DNA of 64,000 nucleotides from Hydrogenophaga sp. Lineage in GTDB: Bacteria; Pseudomonadota; Gammaproteobacteria; Burkholderiales; Burkholderiaceae_C. The notes beneath the pieces were generated by a model that had not been told where the DNA came from, did no database searches, and saw nothing but the letters and a program-made list of their open reading frames with translations. The position numbers and the translations under genes are program-made. Each line of letters starts with the position of its first letter. The first letter of the stretch is position 1. The stretch covers positions 18,816 through 82,815 of the forward strand of contig NZ_JADMJO010000038.1 of NCBI RefSeq assembly GCF_018780385.1, given 5' to 3'. This document shows, one piece after another, positions 18,699 to 27,874 of this stretch.

Positions 18699-20906
18699 AT
18701 GCTCAAACTGATCTCGCGCGGGAAGTTGACGACCCTGGTGTTTCACAAGGTTCCCGTCACGCGGCATCCCCTGAGTCCGGCCGAACTCGATCTGGACGAT
18801 TTCACGGCCGTGTTGCACGCTACCCTGCGCCGCTTTCGCATTCTTCCGTTGGAAGATGCATTGATCGCGCTCAGAGCTGGGAATCTTCCTGACAATGCCG
18901 CTTGCATCACCTTCGATGATGGTTATCCGGATTGGCGGATGGCTGTTGTTCCTGTGTTGGAACGACTCGGAGTTCATGCCACTTTTTTTGTGACTTCAGG
19001 CCAATACGTCGCCGGACTGCCCATGTGGAATGAGCGGATATTGCACGCGGTTGCAGCGGCTCCTCCGGGCACCGATACGCTTCTTTTGAAAGATGCCGGT
19101 TTGGATGGCATGGGCTTTGATACTGTTGCACAGCGACAGCACACCATCCGCCAACTGGATGCATTTTTGAAGTACCAGGACCCAGAGACCAAAGAGCGCC
19201 TACTCGTGGAACTCGAGAATCATACAGGAACAACGCGTGTCAATGCGCCGTCCATGGAGGTGGCTGATTTGCGCGATCTGCATGCACGTGGTTTTGGAAT
19301 TGGCGGACACTCGGTGACCCACCCCATCTTGAGCCGCTGCACGGAGCGCCAAGCCTATGAAGAAATTGCTGGTGCGCGCGAACAGCTGGAATCGTTGATC
19401 AGGGGAAAGGTTGTTGCATTTGCCTATCCCAATGGTGCACCCGGCAAGGATTTTGGCCCCGAGCATATCGAGATGGTACGCCGTGCCGGATACCGGTATG
19501 CATTCACTACGTTGCGAGGCGTCGCTTCTGCCGGCACTTCTCCTCTTCAAATCCCGCGCTTTACGCCATGGGGTCCCAGCCAAGGGAGAATGTTTCTGCA
19601 GTTTGCTCGCAATCTTATGCGCCGTGCGCCAATGCTCGAGGAGGAAGCCTCGCAGCACAAGCAGGCCTTGATGGTTGCCTTTCATTTCCCACCTCAGGCT
19701 GGCAGCAGTGGCATTCTGCGCACGCTCAATTTTGTGAAGTATTTACCGCAGCAAGGTTGGGATACTTCCGTTGTGGCGGTCACACCGCGCGCATTTGAAG
19801 ATGTGCGAAACGATCTGGTTTCATCGATACCCTCACAGACTCGAATTGTCAGAGCCGGGGCACTGGATGCCGCGCGCCATATGTCTATCAAAGGGAAGTA
19901 TCCGCGAGTCTTTGCGCTGCCAGATCGTTGGTCCAGTTGGTGGTTGCCAGCTGTATGGGCCGGGATGCGCGAGATCCGACGCAAACGCCCTGACATCATC
20001 TGGAGCACGTATCCCATTTCCACGGCCCATCTCATCGGTGGCAGCTTGTCTCGCCTCAGCGGCATTCCCTGGGTGGCTGATTTTCGCGACCCCATGGTGA
20101 ACCGAGACTACCCCGCCGACAAAACCCAGCGTCGCCTGTGGCAATGGCTGGAGGCCAACGTGTTGCGTCACGCGTCGGCTTGTGTGTTCACCACTGCGAG
20201 CGCCGCGCAGGAATACCAGCGACGCTACCCCGACCACGCCGCCAAATGCCATGTGATCGAAAACGGGTACGACGAAGAAGCTTTTGAACAGGTTGTGCCC
20301 TTGCGTGAGGGCGTTGCAGACGGCACGCTGCTCCTGTTGCACAGCGGCCTGATCTACCCCAAGGACCGCGATCCCTCAACCTTCTTTGCCGCCGTGTGCG
20401 AACTCATTGACGAAGGCCACCTGGATGCCCGGCGCCTTTGTATTCGTTTTCGGGCTCCACACCATGGCGAAGAAGTCATGGCGTGCGCCGAGCGCTACGG
20501 CTTGACCAATTGCGTTGAAGTCGGGCCACCGATTCCGTACCACCGTGCCATTGCGGAAATGACGGGGTCCGACCTGCTGCTCGTTTTTCAGGGCAGCAAC
20601 TTCAACACGCAGATACCGGCCAAAATCTACGAGTACCTGCGGTCGGAGAGGCCCATCCTGGCCGTGGTCGACCCCGAGGGTGGAACCGCTGGCCAGTTGC
20701 GCAGATTCCATGGCGTTCACATTGCGGACATCCATTCGAAGGAGTCCATTCGCGAATCGCTCCTGGCCTCGCTGCACGCCAACGCAAGCCGTGAACAAGA
20801 GAACGCCCTCGCGCTCAACCGGCATTTGGTGCAGGCCTATTCACGAAGCTCGCAGACCGGTAGTCTGGGTCGATTGTTTGACCGCGTGTCGCGCGTTGCC
20901 CCGTGA
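18699..20906 (+). CDS. fusion: polysaccharide deacetylase + glycosyltransferase
   Basis: 735-residue two-domain protein. Residues ~1-310 are a NodB-type deacetylase with CITFDDGYPDW (metal Asp pair) and GGHSVTHPIL (His pair). After a linker near residue 320, ALMVAFHFPPQAGSSGILRT starts a GT4-type glycosyltransferase with FADFRDPM-like, ENGYDEE and QIPAKIYEYLRSERPIL motifs. Each domain looks full length, so this is a genuine fusion rather than a misread stop. It could add an N-acetylated sugar and deacetylate it, or the reverse. No signal peptide. ATG 18699 lies 35 bases after the methyltransferase. Confidence 0.88.
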   Translation: MLKLISRGKLTTLVFHKVPVTRHPLSPAELDLDDFTAVLHATLRRFRILPLEDALIALRAGNLPDNAACITFDDGYPDWRMAVVPVLERLGVHATFFVTSGQYVAGLPMWNERILHAVAAAPPGTDTLLLKDAGLDGMGFDTVAQRQHTIRQLDAFLKYQDPETKERLLVELENHTGTTRVNAPSMEVADLRDLHARGFGIGGHSVTHPILSRCTERQAYEEIAGAREQLESLIRGKVVAFAYPNGAPGKDFGPEHIEMVRRAGYRYAFTTLRGVASAGTSPLQIPRFTPWGPSQGRMFLQFARNLMRRAPMLEEEASQHKQALMVAFHFPPQAGSSGILRTLNFVKYLPQQGWDTSVVAVTPRAFEDVRNDLVSSIPSQTRIVRAGALDAARHMSIKGKYPRVFALPDRWSSWWLPAVWAGMREIRRKRPDIIWSTYPISTAHLIGGSLSRLSGIPWVADFRDPMVNRDYPADKTQRRLWQWLEANVLRHASACVFTTASAAQEYQRRYPDHAAKCHVIENGYDEEAFEQVVPLREGVADGTLLLLHSGLIYPKDRDPSTFFAAVCELIDEGHLDARRLCIRFRAPHHGEEVMACAERYGLTNCVEVGPPIPYHRAIAEMTGSDLLLVFQGSNFNTQIPAKIYEYLRSERPILAVVDPEGGTAGQLRRFHGVHIADIHSKESIRESLLASLHANASREQENALALNRHLVQAYSRSSQTGSLGRLFDRVSRVAP

Positions 20907-20979
20907 CTCACGATGCAGATTCCCGCTCCGTTTCGCCGCGGTGTTGCAGTGCATCCCCGAAACAGACCTGACCCAAGAC

Positions 20980-22476
20980 ATGACAGCACCACACGCCACC
21001 GGCAAACAGATTGCCAAGGGAGCCGCATGGCTCATGGGCTTCAAGCTGCTGGACAAAAGCATCGGGCTGATCAGCACGCTGGTGCTGGTGCGCCTGCTCA
21101 CGCCCTCTGACTTCGGCCTGGTGGCCATGGCCATGGCTGTGGTGGCGTTGCTGGAGTTGATGGGCGCCTTCGGGTTCGATTCCGCCCTCATTCAGAGACA
21201 GGACACAGCCCGAAGCCACTTCGACACCGCATGGACCTTCAATGTGATCTTTGGTGCGGCTATTGCTGTTTTTCTGGTGGTCATGGCCGTGCCAGCGGCG
21301 AACTTTTATCGCGAACCCCGTCTGGAACTGATGCTGCCCGCGCTGGCCATCGGTGCTTTGGTCGGAGGGTTCGAAAACATAGGCACGGTGGCCTTTCGCA
21401 AGGAACTGAACTTCCGCATGGAATTCACCTTCTTGCTTGCCAAGCGCTGCGTGGTGTTTGTGGTGGTCTTGGTACTGGCCTTCACCTTGCGCAGTTTCTG
21501 GGCGCTGATCTTCGCCACCATCGTTGGCAAGTTCATGAACGTGCTGATCAGCTACGCACTGCACCCCTACCGCCCACGATTCTCCCTGGCTGCACGGGGT
21601 GACCTGTTCAATTTCTCCAAGTGGTTGTTCATCTCAAACCTGATTCAGTTTCTCAATAGTCGCTCAACAGATTTCATACTGGGGCGCACAGTTGGCAGCC
21701 ATGGCCTGGGTGTATACAAGCTTGCGGCTGAAATTGCCGCTATGCCGTCAACCGAACTCATTGCTCCGCTGAATCGCGCGGTGTACCCTGCCTATGCGCA
21801 GCTCGCGCGAGCCAGGGAGAAACTGCTCGCTCGTTTCCTGGAGGTCTATGGCCTCATCAGTTTCATCGCGTTTCCGGTTGCCGTGGGGCTGTTCTGTCTG
21901 TCCGATCTGGTCGTTGACCTTCTGTTGGGGTCCCAGTGGACTGACGCTGTTCCAATCATGCAGATACTAGGTCTGTGCGGTCTGGTGGGCGCGTTGCAAG
22001 GTAATATGTACGTCGTGATGTCTGCGATGGGCAAGCCCAAAGCCAATACGCTCTTGGGCGCGGTTTTATTGGTTCTTACCTTGCCAGCCCTTGTGTTCTT
22101 CAGTGTGCAATTCGGTGCGTTGGGTGCTGCATATGTGCAACTCATCTCCGCCGTGGTGGGTTTCTGCGGGATTGTGTGGGTGTTTACCGCGGTTACGGGC
22201 GCTGCCAAGGTTAGGTTGTTCGCCGTTATGTGGCGCCCAATGGCGTCGTCCTGTCTGATGTATCTGACACTTTGGGGTGCACAGTTTGTAGTCGGAATGC
22301 ACGGGGCAGCGTTGATGAGTACCGTGCAATTGTTACTCCTGGTGTTTCTTGGAGTTGTTGTATATGCAATTACAATTCTCCTATTCTGGACGATATCAGG
22401 CCGTCCGAGAAGTACCGAATCGATACTCTTGGAATTAATACGCAGCAAAGTCTCCAGAATGTTGCCGATTTCTTGA
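20980..22476 (+). CDS. Wzx-type polysaccharide flippase
   Basis: 498-residue MATE/MOP-superfamily protein with about 12-14 membrane segments, resembling the PST family (Wzx/WzxC). It opens with KQIAKGAAWLMGFKLLDKSIGLIS and has the conserved LVRLLTPSDFGLVAMAM stretch. It should flip lipid-linked EPS repeats to the periplasmic face. The frame is open further upstream into the previous gene, but family homology starts at ATG 20980. Base composition becomes AT-rich in the last ~200 bases, at the edge of the second island. Confidence 0.88.
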   Translation: MTAPHATGKQIAKGAAWLMGFKLLDKSIGLISTLVLVRLLTPSDFGLVAMAMAVVALLELMGAFGFDSALIQRQDTARSHFDTAWTFNVIFGAAIAVFLVVMAVPAANFYREPRLELMLPALAIGALVGGFENIGTVAFRKELNFRMEFTFLLAKRCVVFVVVLVLAFTLRSFWALIFATIVGKFMNVLISYALHPYRPRFSLAARGDLFNFSKWLFISNLIQFLNSRSTDFILGRTVGSHGLGVYKLAAEIAAMPSTELIAPLNRAVYPAYAQLARAREKLLARFLEVYGLISFIAFPVAVGLFCLSDLVVDLLLGSQWTDAVPIMQILGLCGLVGALQGNMYVVMSAMGKPKANTLLGAVLLVLTLPALVFFSVQFGALGAAYVQLISAVVGFCGIVWVFTAVTGAAKVRLFAVMWRPMASSCLMYLTLWGAQFVVGMHGAALMSTVQLLLLVFLGVVVYAITILLFWTISGRPRSTESILLELIRSKVSRMLPIS

Positions 22477-22538
22477 TGTGGGCAGCTCAAAAACGGTGTC
22501 GTATGCATTCAAATTAAGTTTTCATTTGGAAGGCATTT

Positions 22539-23189
22539 ATGATTGATCCATTGTCAAACCGTCCACGTTACGTGGATAACAGTCGACCGCCACTCCTGAA
22601 ACTTGTACCACATGATGTCGTGACAGTTCTAGATGTAGGCTGTAACGAAGGTGGTTTCGGCGCAGCTCTTAAAAACTCTAGATCAATGGAAGTTTGGGGT
22701 ATTGAACCCGATACCAATAGTGCTGCAGAAGCGAGGCATAGACTTGATCACGTAGTGGAGGACATTTTTCACGCACGCAATCCTATCCCGGACAATTATT
22801 TTGACTTGATTACGTTCAATGATTCTTTGGAGCACATGCCTGATCCAGTTTTTGCGTTGGAGCTGGCAAGAAAAAAGTTGAAAGCTGGTGGGAGAATTTT
22901 GTGTTGTGTTCCCAATATGAGGCACATAGAATGTCTCGAGCATTTGCTATTTGAAAAAGATTGGCGTTATGAAGAAATTGGCATTCGCGATAGAACCCAC
23001 TTGAGATTCTTTACGCGTAAAAGTGTTGAGCGCTTGTTTGTTGAAATGAATTTTTCCATCATCGATGTGAATTTCATCAATGATGAGTGGTGGGAGAAAG
23101 GACGGCTTCTCCGCAGGATACTATTCAGACTCTTTCCTGCATTTACGCATGATATGCGATTCAAGCAAGTTGTAGTTTTGGCTAAATGA
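22539..23189 (+). CDS. class I SAM-dependent methyltransferase
   Basis: 216-residue methyltransferase with motif I VTVLDVGCNEGGFGAAL at about residues 28-44, the acidic residue in WGIEPD, and FDLITFNDSLEHMPDP in the motif IV region. The type is common in O-antigen and EPS loci (Methyltransf_23-like). ATG 22539 follows a GGAAGG-like ribosome site. The stop overlaps the next gene by 4 bases. Composition is AT-rich (25 G/C of 60 in 22801-22860). Confidence 0.87.
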   Translation: MIDPLSNRPRYVDNSRPPLLKLVPHDVVTVLDVGCNEGGFGAALKNSRSMEVWGIEPDTNSAAEARHRLDHVVEDIFHARNPIPDNYFDLITFNDSLEHMPDPVFALELARKKLKAGGRILCCVPNMRHIECLEHLLFEKDWRYEEIGIRDRTHLRFFTRKSVERLFVEMNFSIIDVNFINDEWWEKGRLLRRILFRLFPAFTHDMRFKQVVVLAK

Positions 23190-24190
23190 AGCTCATTTCC
23201 GCCAGTGGAATTGTTGAAGAGGATGCCCGACCTCAGGTCGAAATTATCATTTGCACTTTTAATGGCGAGCGATACATTGCCGAACAGTTGGAGTCTATTT
23301 TTTCTCAAAATCGCAAGCCAGATTTAATTTCTATTTACGATGATGCGTCTACCGATGGAACACTTGCAGTCATACATAAAATAATCGGCCAAAATGCTCA
23401 GCAGGACATTGAAATTCGTATCGTCAGGAATGATGAAAATCTTGGATACGTGGGCAATTTTTCACAAGGAATTAAGGCGGCAAAAGCTGATATCCTTTTC
23501 CTTTGTGATCAAGATGATCGTTGGCAGTCAAATAAAATTCAAGTAGCATTGGATTTGCTTAATAAGACGCGCGCTGATCTGGTTTTTAGCGATGGCCGGT
23601 TGATTGGTGCTAATGGCGAGGAGATTCCGGGTGAATCTGTTTTGAATCGCTATGGATTGTCGGCTATAGATGTTTTGGAATTTTCAAACCATGCCATTGT
23701 TCGATTGGCTTGCAGAAACTACATCAACGGGGCTGCTATGGCAATCAGGCGTGAGGCTGCTTTGTCAGCAATGCCCGTCCCCGCTGGCCTTCCTCACGAT
23801 TATTGGTTGGCTGTTTGGTGTGCGCTTCATGCTGGAATAGATGTGTCCCCCAAGTGCTTGTATGATTATCGCCAACATTCTAACAATGTTATTGGTGTAG
23901 GATTGAATAAATGGTATTACGTTTGGTATGGAATTTTGCGCTCACCCAGCACTCCGCGGCTGATTGAATATGCAAGATATATAGAGTTGGTTCCTCGCGT
24001 CAGTGCACTCAAAGACGCTACTGTTTTTGTTGAAAAGCTTCAGTGGTTGGACGCCTGTGTTGTTCAAACGCGGAGATTGCCTCGGCTTTGGTCGATTTTG
24101 ACTTCGACGTGGTCCGGGCAATATCGGCGTTTTGGCACCCGCTATTCACTGGTGCGAGATCTGATTGCTGTCCTGGTGGTATCTAGATAG
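23186..24190 (+). CDS. family 2 glycosyltransferase
   Basis: 334-residue GT-A glycosyltransferase. EIIICTFNGERYIAEQLESI at the N-terminus, YDDASTDGT as the first Asp motif and LCDQDDRW as the DxD-like motif are typical of rhamnosyltransferase-like GT2 proteins. It probably adds a sugar to the EPS repeat in the cytoplasm. The start is coupled to the methyltransferase (ATGA). It belongs to the second AT-rich island (25 G/C of 60 in 23341-23400). Confidence 0.88.
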   Translation: MKLISASGIVEEDARPQVEIIICTFNGERYIAEQLESIFSQNRKPDLISIYDDASTDGTLAVIHKIIGQNAQQDIEIRIVRNDENLGYVGNFSQGIKAAKADILFLCDQDDRWQSNKIQVALDLLNKTRADLVFSDGRLIGANGEEIPGESVLNRYGLSAIDVLEFSNHAIVRLACRNYINGAAMAIRREAALSAMPVPAGLPHDYWLAVWCALHAGIDVSPKCLYDYRQHSNNVIGVGLNKWYYVWYGILRSPSTPRLIEYARYIELVPRVSALKDATVFVEKLQWLDACVVQTRRLPRLWSILTSTWSGQYRRFGTRYSLVRDLIAVLVVSR

Positions 24191-24544
24191 GAGTTGTCCG
24201 TTTTTTCGGTGTAAGAGTGCTGTGTTTTCGCGTGGGACCATCGGGGAATTGCAATCATGTGATAGTTCACGATTGCAGATTTGATGTGTAGTGCTTGTCA
24301 TTGGCTCGCGCCACGCCTGACAGGTTCGCCTCTTGAGCATGGTCCCCGTTGCGTGCTGGGCATGAGCTGAGCATTTATCCCGGTCCATCTGTGAGGATGT
24401 TCACGAATGAGGCCTTGCGCCATGCGCCGGTGGGGTGTCCTCATGATTGAATACCCCATGGGGTTCAATCGATTGACCAGCTGGGCAGCATTCTGTTTGC
24501 GCACTCGGGTCGTGGTTGGATGCACACCAACCACAACATCGCTC
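24191..24544. other. 354-base gap, no supported gene
   Basis: No convincing coding sequence, RNA gene or terminator. The reading frame of the next gene is open back to 24407, but the extension has no family similarity and lies before the conserved GT2 start. A TTGTCCGTTTTTT stretch near 24194 faintly resembles the box at 38998 and 55809, but no -24/-12 promoter follows it. The gap sits where composition returns from AT-rich to high GC, so it may be a recombination scar. Confidence 0.4.
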
Positions 24545-25519
24545 ATGAAATCTCCTCAGGCCAACCCACGAGTCAGCGTCATTGCGCTTTGCTTCAATCA
24601 CGCCCGCTTTGTGGTGGAATGTCTTGAAAGCATCAGGGCACAAACCTTTCAGGATTTTGATCTGGTCATCATGGATGACTGTTCGTCCGACGATTCAGTT
24701 GCGCTCATCACCGACTGGATCACCCGCACTGGAACACAGTGCACGTTTGTCGCCCACAGAGTGAACGCAGGCGTTTGCCAGACCCAGAACGAGGCGATTG
24801 CGCTCGGCAAAGGGCAGTTCCTGTGCGTGATCGCAGCCGATGACAGATGGCGTCCCGATCGGATTGAAAGCCACTTGAAAGCTTTTGCAAACTTGCCGCC
24901 AGATGTGGCACTGGTCTACTCTGATACGGCGCAGATCGACGAGCATGGCAACGCGCTTCCCGAAACGTTTCTCGAGGAGCAGCGTCCCGGTTTCAGATTG
25001 CCTTCGGGTCGGGTTTTTGAAGAGTTGGTCAACAGAAACTTTGTGCATCCTGTTTCTTCGACGATGCGCCGTGACGCAGTCTCCAAGGTCGGGGGATACG
25101 ACACCCGGCTGACGATCGAAGACTACGACATGTGGTTGAGACTGGCCAATGAGTACCAGTTTGTACACGTCGAAGGCATCTACTCAGACTACCGAATCGT
25201 CTCCACCTCGTTGACTCGAACTTTGTGGGTGGCGCCCAGCGCGCGATTTGTCTATGGTCAGTTCTTGTTGCGAGAGAAGTGGATTCCCAGTGGACTTCTG
25301 AATGCCCGTCAGCGCAAGATCTGGAGTGACCATCAGTCCGAGTTCGCATACTGGTTGTACTTCCATGGTGATCCACGAGCGACCCGCTGTTTGTGGACAG
25401 CTGCTTTGCGGACCAAGCGACCTCGGTTCTTCGCGCTGGCCACGCTCTCCTCGCTGGGACTGCACCGCTCGCGCGCCAAGCGCGTCGCATCCGCACTGGG
25501 GCTCGTCAGGGATAATTGA
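24545..25519 (+). CDS. family 2 glycosyltransferase
   Basis: 324-residue GT2 protein. VSVIALCFNHARFVVECLESI opens the nucleotide-binding fold, IMDDCSSDDS is the first Asp motif, IAADDRW the DxD region, and YDTRLTIEDYDMWLRLA the typical acceptor-side acidic motif. Cytoplasmic sugar transfer is expected. ATG 24545 is chosen because homology begins about ten residues later; there is no clear ribosome site, and in-frame upstream starts at 24407 or 24422 cannot be excluded. Confidence 0.85.
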   Translation: MKSPQANPRVSVIALCFNHARFVVECLESIRAQTFQDFDLVIMDDCSSDDSVALITDWITRTGTQCTFVAHRVNAGVCQTQNEAIALGKGQFLCVIAADDRWRPDRIESHLKAFANLPPDVALVYSDTAQIDEHGNALPETFLEEQRPGFRLPSGRVFEELVNRNFVHPVSSTMRRDAVSKVGGYDTRLTIEDYDMWLRLANEYQFVHVEGIYSDYRIVSTSLTRTLWVAPSARFVYGQFLLREKWIPSGLLNARQRKIWSDHQSEFAYWLYFHGDPRATRCLWTAALRTKRPRFFALATLSSLGLHRSRAKRVASALGLVRDN

Positions 25520-25580
25520 AGATTGCAGGTGTTGGCCGATCACCAACGCACCGATTTTTTGATTTCAAGTACCGAGCGCA

Positions 25581-26669
25581 ATGCTGCAATCCTCGATTCG
25601 AGTCGGCTTCGTGTTGCTGTCAAACACGCAAAACGCCATCCCCAGCACCCGCATCGTCGTGCTCAACATGCTTCCCTATTTGCGGGCAGCGGGCTTCGAT
25701 CCACACATTGTTTTTGAACCGCCCACCAGCACCATGACGCCTGACGTGTCAGGCTTGGCTGAGAAGATCAAGGCTGGAAATTTCAAGGTTGTGGTGTTGC
25801 AGAAGGTGTTTGGCGACAGCGTGTTGGCGTTGGCTCGCGATCTGAGGCATGCGGGTGTCAAGACCGTTTTCGCAGTTTGCGACTTCGTGAATCCGGCCAT
25901 GTGCGACGCCACGGACACAACAGTGGTTGTGACGGACTATCTCAAGAGCCTGTATCCGGCGGAGCTGCAGGACAAGGTGCACGTGGTTCACGACGGCGTG
26001 GAGCGGCCGCAAATCCAAAAGACTGATTGGGGCACTCGAACAGGTTCGAAAGCCGCTCCTTTGAATGCCGTGCTGGTCACTTCTGCAGCCTTGGACCGGC
26101 TCCCCGTGTTGGTGGATCCACCGAGCTGGCTCAAGGTCACCATCGTGGGTCGCTACCCGCCCAAAGAGTCTGTATGGCGGCGTTGGCAGCAGCACAGATG
26201 GCAAATGGCTGTCAAGACGGGCATGGGCGAGCGATCGCAATACCTGCGGTTCCTCGTGAATCGCCGCATCTCGCTTGAAGCTTGGGGAGCCGACTCGGTG
26301 TACGACGCCATGCAACGGGCGGACATTGGCATCATTCCCATCGAAGTGGGAGGCGTGCTCGACTCCACGGGAGCGTGGAAGGTGAAATCCGAAAACCGGC
26401 TCACATTGAAAATGGCGATGGGGCTGCCCGTGGTGGCCACACCCATTCCCGCTTATGACCCGGTGATCGAGCAGGGGGTGAACGGGTTCTTGGCGCGCAG
26501 CCCGGGTGAATGGCTGCAGCACCTGTCTGCGCTACGTGATCCAGCCCTGCGCCAGAGCGTAGGGCAGCAAGCTCGGCAAACGGCGCTCGAACGCTATTCG
26601 ATGGATCGGCAAGCAGAAAAGCTGATCGCTGTTTTTAAAGGCTTGGTGGGCAGGGCCCAGGAAGCTTAG
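25581..26669 (+). CDS. glycosyltransferase, GT4-like
   Basis: 362-residue GT-B-type protein. The start IRVGFVLLSNTQNAIPSTRI and the C-terminal half, with KVTIVGRYPP, RADIGIIPIE and SENRLTLKMAMGLPVVATP, match the donor-binding half of group 1 transferases. Compared with standard GT4 enzymes the N-terminal domain is short. It runs convergently into the next gene with a 20-base gap. Confidence 0.82.
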   Translation: MLQSSIRVGFVLLSNTQNAIPSTRIVVLNMLPYLRAAGFDPHIVFEPPTSTMTPDVSGLAEKIKAGNFKVVVLQKVFGDSVLALARDLRHAGVKTVFAVCDFVNPAMCDATDTTVVVTDYLKSLYPAELQDKVHVVHDGVERPQIQKTDWGTRTGSKAAPLNAVLVTSAALDRLPVLVDPPSWLKVTIVGRYPPKESVWRRWQQHRWQMAVKTGMGERSQYLRFLVNRRISLEAWGADSVYDAMQRADIGIIPIEVGGVLDSTGAWKVKSENRLTLKMAMGLPVVATPIPAYDPVIEQGVNGFLARSPGEWLQHLSALRDPALRQSVGQQARQTALERYSMDRQAEKLIAVFKGLVGRAQEA

Positions 26670-26689
26670 CCCCTCGAACGCATTGCCAC

Positions 26690-27874
26690 TCATTGCTTTG
26701 TTGCCTTTTGCGGCCCAACTGCAGGCCGCTGAAGACCGAACTCGCGGTCGTAAGTATCCAGTAGCGTTTGCGCCATGGCATTCACGCTGTAGAGATCCTT
26801 GTACTTGGCATGACCGGCGCGGCCCATGGTGTCGCGATGCTGGCTGGCGTGCGCCACTCGGTCCATGGCCGCAGCCAGCAGTCGAGCGTCGTTCGGTGGC
26901 ACCAGATAGCCTTCCACACCTTCGTTGATCACTTCGGGAATCGCTCCCACATTCGTGGCCACCACAGGCAGGCTCGCTGCCATGGCTTCGAGCAATGACA
27001 TGGGCAGACCTTCGGCAAGCGAGGGGAGCACGAAGGCGTCGGACCGCGCCAGCAGCTGTTGCTTGGCCTCGCCGACCACGGGGCCCAGCAGTGTGGCGCG
27101 TCCCGCCAAGCCACGGCGCTCGATCTCGGTGTTCAGCCACTGTGTGTAACCAGGCTCTCCTTCGTTGCCAGCCAATTGCACGCACCAGTCGGCCTGGGCC
27201 AGTTCCAGCGCATCCAGCAGCACGGGCACGCCTTTGAGGCGGCTCAAATTGCCCAGAAAGAGGAAGGTGGGGCGGTCGTTGGCTCCGCGTTGAGGCGCGC
27301 AGGTGGGTTCGGCCACGCCGTTTTGCAACACGGCGATGCGGCTGCCTGGCAACCGTTGCCCCAATCGCCCACGCCAGTCTTCCGACAAGGCGAGCACGAG
27401 ATCGGCACGGCGCGCGATGCGCTGTGCGATGCGCAGCATGATGGGGTTGAGCCCGTCGAGAAAGGCGTCGAAAAGTCCACCATGCACGTGCAACACCACC
27501 CGGCAGCCGTGGCGGCGGGCCACGAAGGCGAGCAGGCCGTCGAGAAAGAAGGTGAAGCCGCTGCAGGTGTGGATATGGGCAATGGTTCCGGGTTGGCCGG
27601 CCAGCAGGGCGGACCAATCGCGCATCAACCGCAGGCGCGCCTGGATGCCTTGCAGCAGGGTACGGTTGACTGCCGTTTTCTTGCCCGTGTCGAACAGTGT
27701 CAGGTGGGTCTGGCTGGTCAATTGGGAGTTGCTGAGGGCTCCCACGACCGAGGCCATGCCGCCGATGGCCGGTGGCAGCGGGCCGCTCATGACCACACGA
27801 TGTCGGCGGTCGATAGCGCTTTGGCTGGGGAATGAAGATGTCATGCCGGGTTTGCTGTGTGAATCAAGGCGCAT
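26690..27874 (-). CDS. glycosyltransferase family 4
   Basis: 394-residue GT4 enzyme. Motifs are GPLPPAIGGMASVV near the start, HIHTCSGFTFF, LGNLSRLKGVPVLL, VLPSLAEGLPMSLLEAMAASLPVVAT and EGYLVPPND. It should add an EPS sugar at the cytoplasmic face. ATG 27874 has GGAG at good spacing and overlaps the upstream gene's stop by 11 bases, so the two are co-translated from the minus strand. Confidence 0.9.
   Translation of the reverse strand: MRLDSHSKPGMTSSFPSQSAIDRRHRVVMSGPLPPAIGGMASVVGALSNSQLTSQTHLTLFDTGKKTAVNRTLLQGIQARLRLMRDWSALLAGQPGTIAHIHTCSGFTFFLDGLLAFVARRHGCRVVLHVHGGLFDAFLDGLNPIMLRIAQRIARRADLVLALSEDWRGRLGQRLPGSRIAVLQNGVAEPTCAPQRGANDRPTFLFLGNLSRLKGVPVLLDALELAQADWCVQLAGNEGEPGYTQWLNTEIERRGLAGRATLLGPVVGEAKQQLLARSDAFVLPSLAEGLPMSLLEAMAASLPVVATNVGAIPEVINEGVEGYLVPPNDARLLAAAMDRVAHASQHRDTMGRAGHAKYKDLYSVNAMAQTLLDTYDREFGLQRPAVGPQKATKQ

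Noticed and set aside
20680..20979. Longer start for the flippase gene
   Set aside because: The frame runs into the fusion gene's coding sequence; the flippase family N-terminus starts at the ATG at 20980.
24407..24544. N-terminal extension of the GT2 gene to 24407
   Set aside because: The frame is open and GAGG lies upstream, but the added 46 residues have no family similarity and homology begins about ten residues after 24545.
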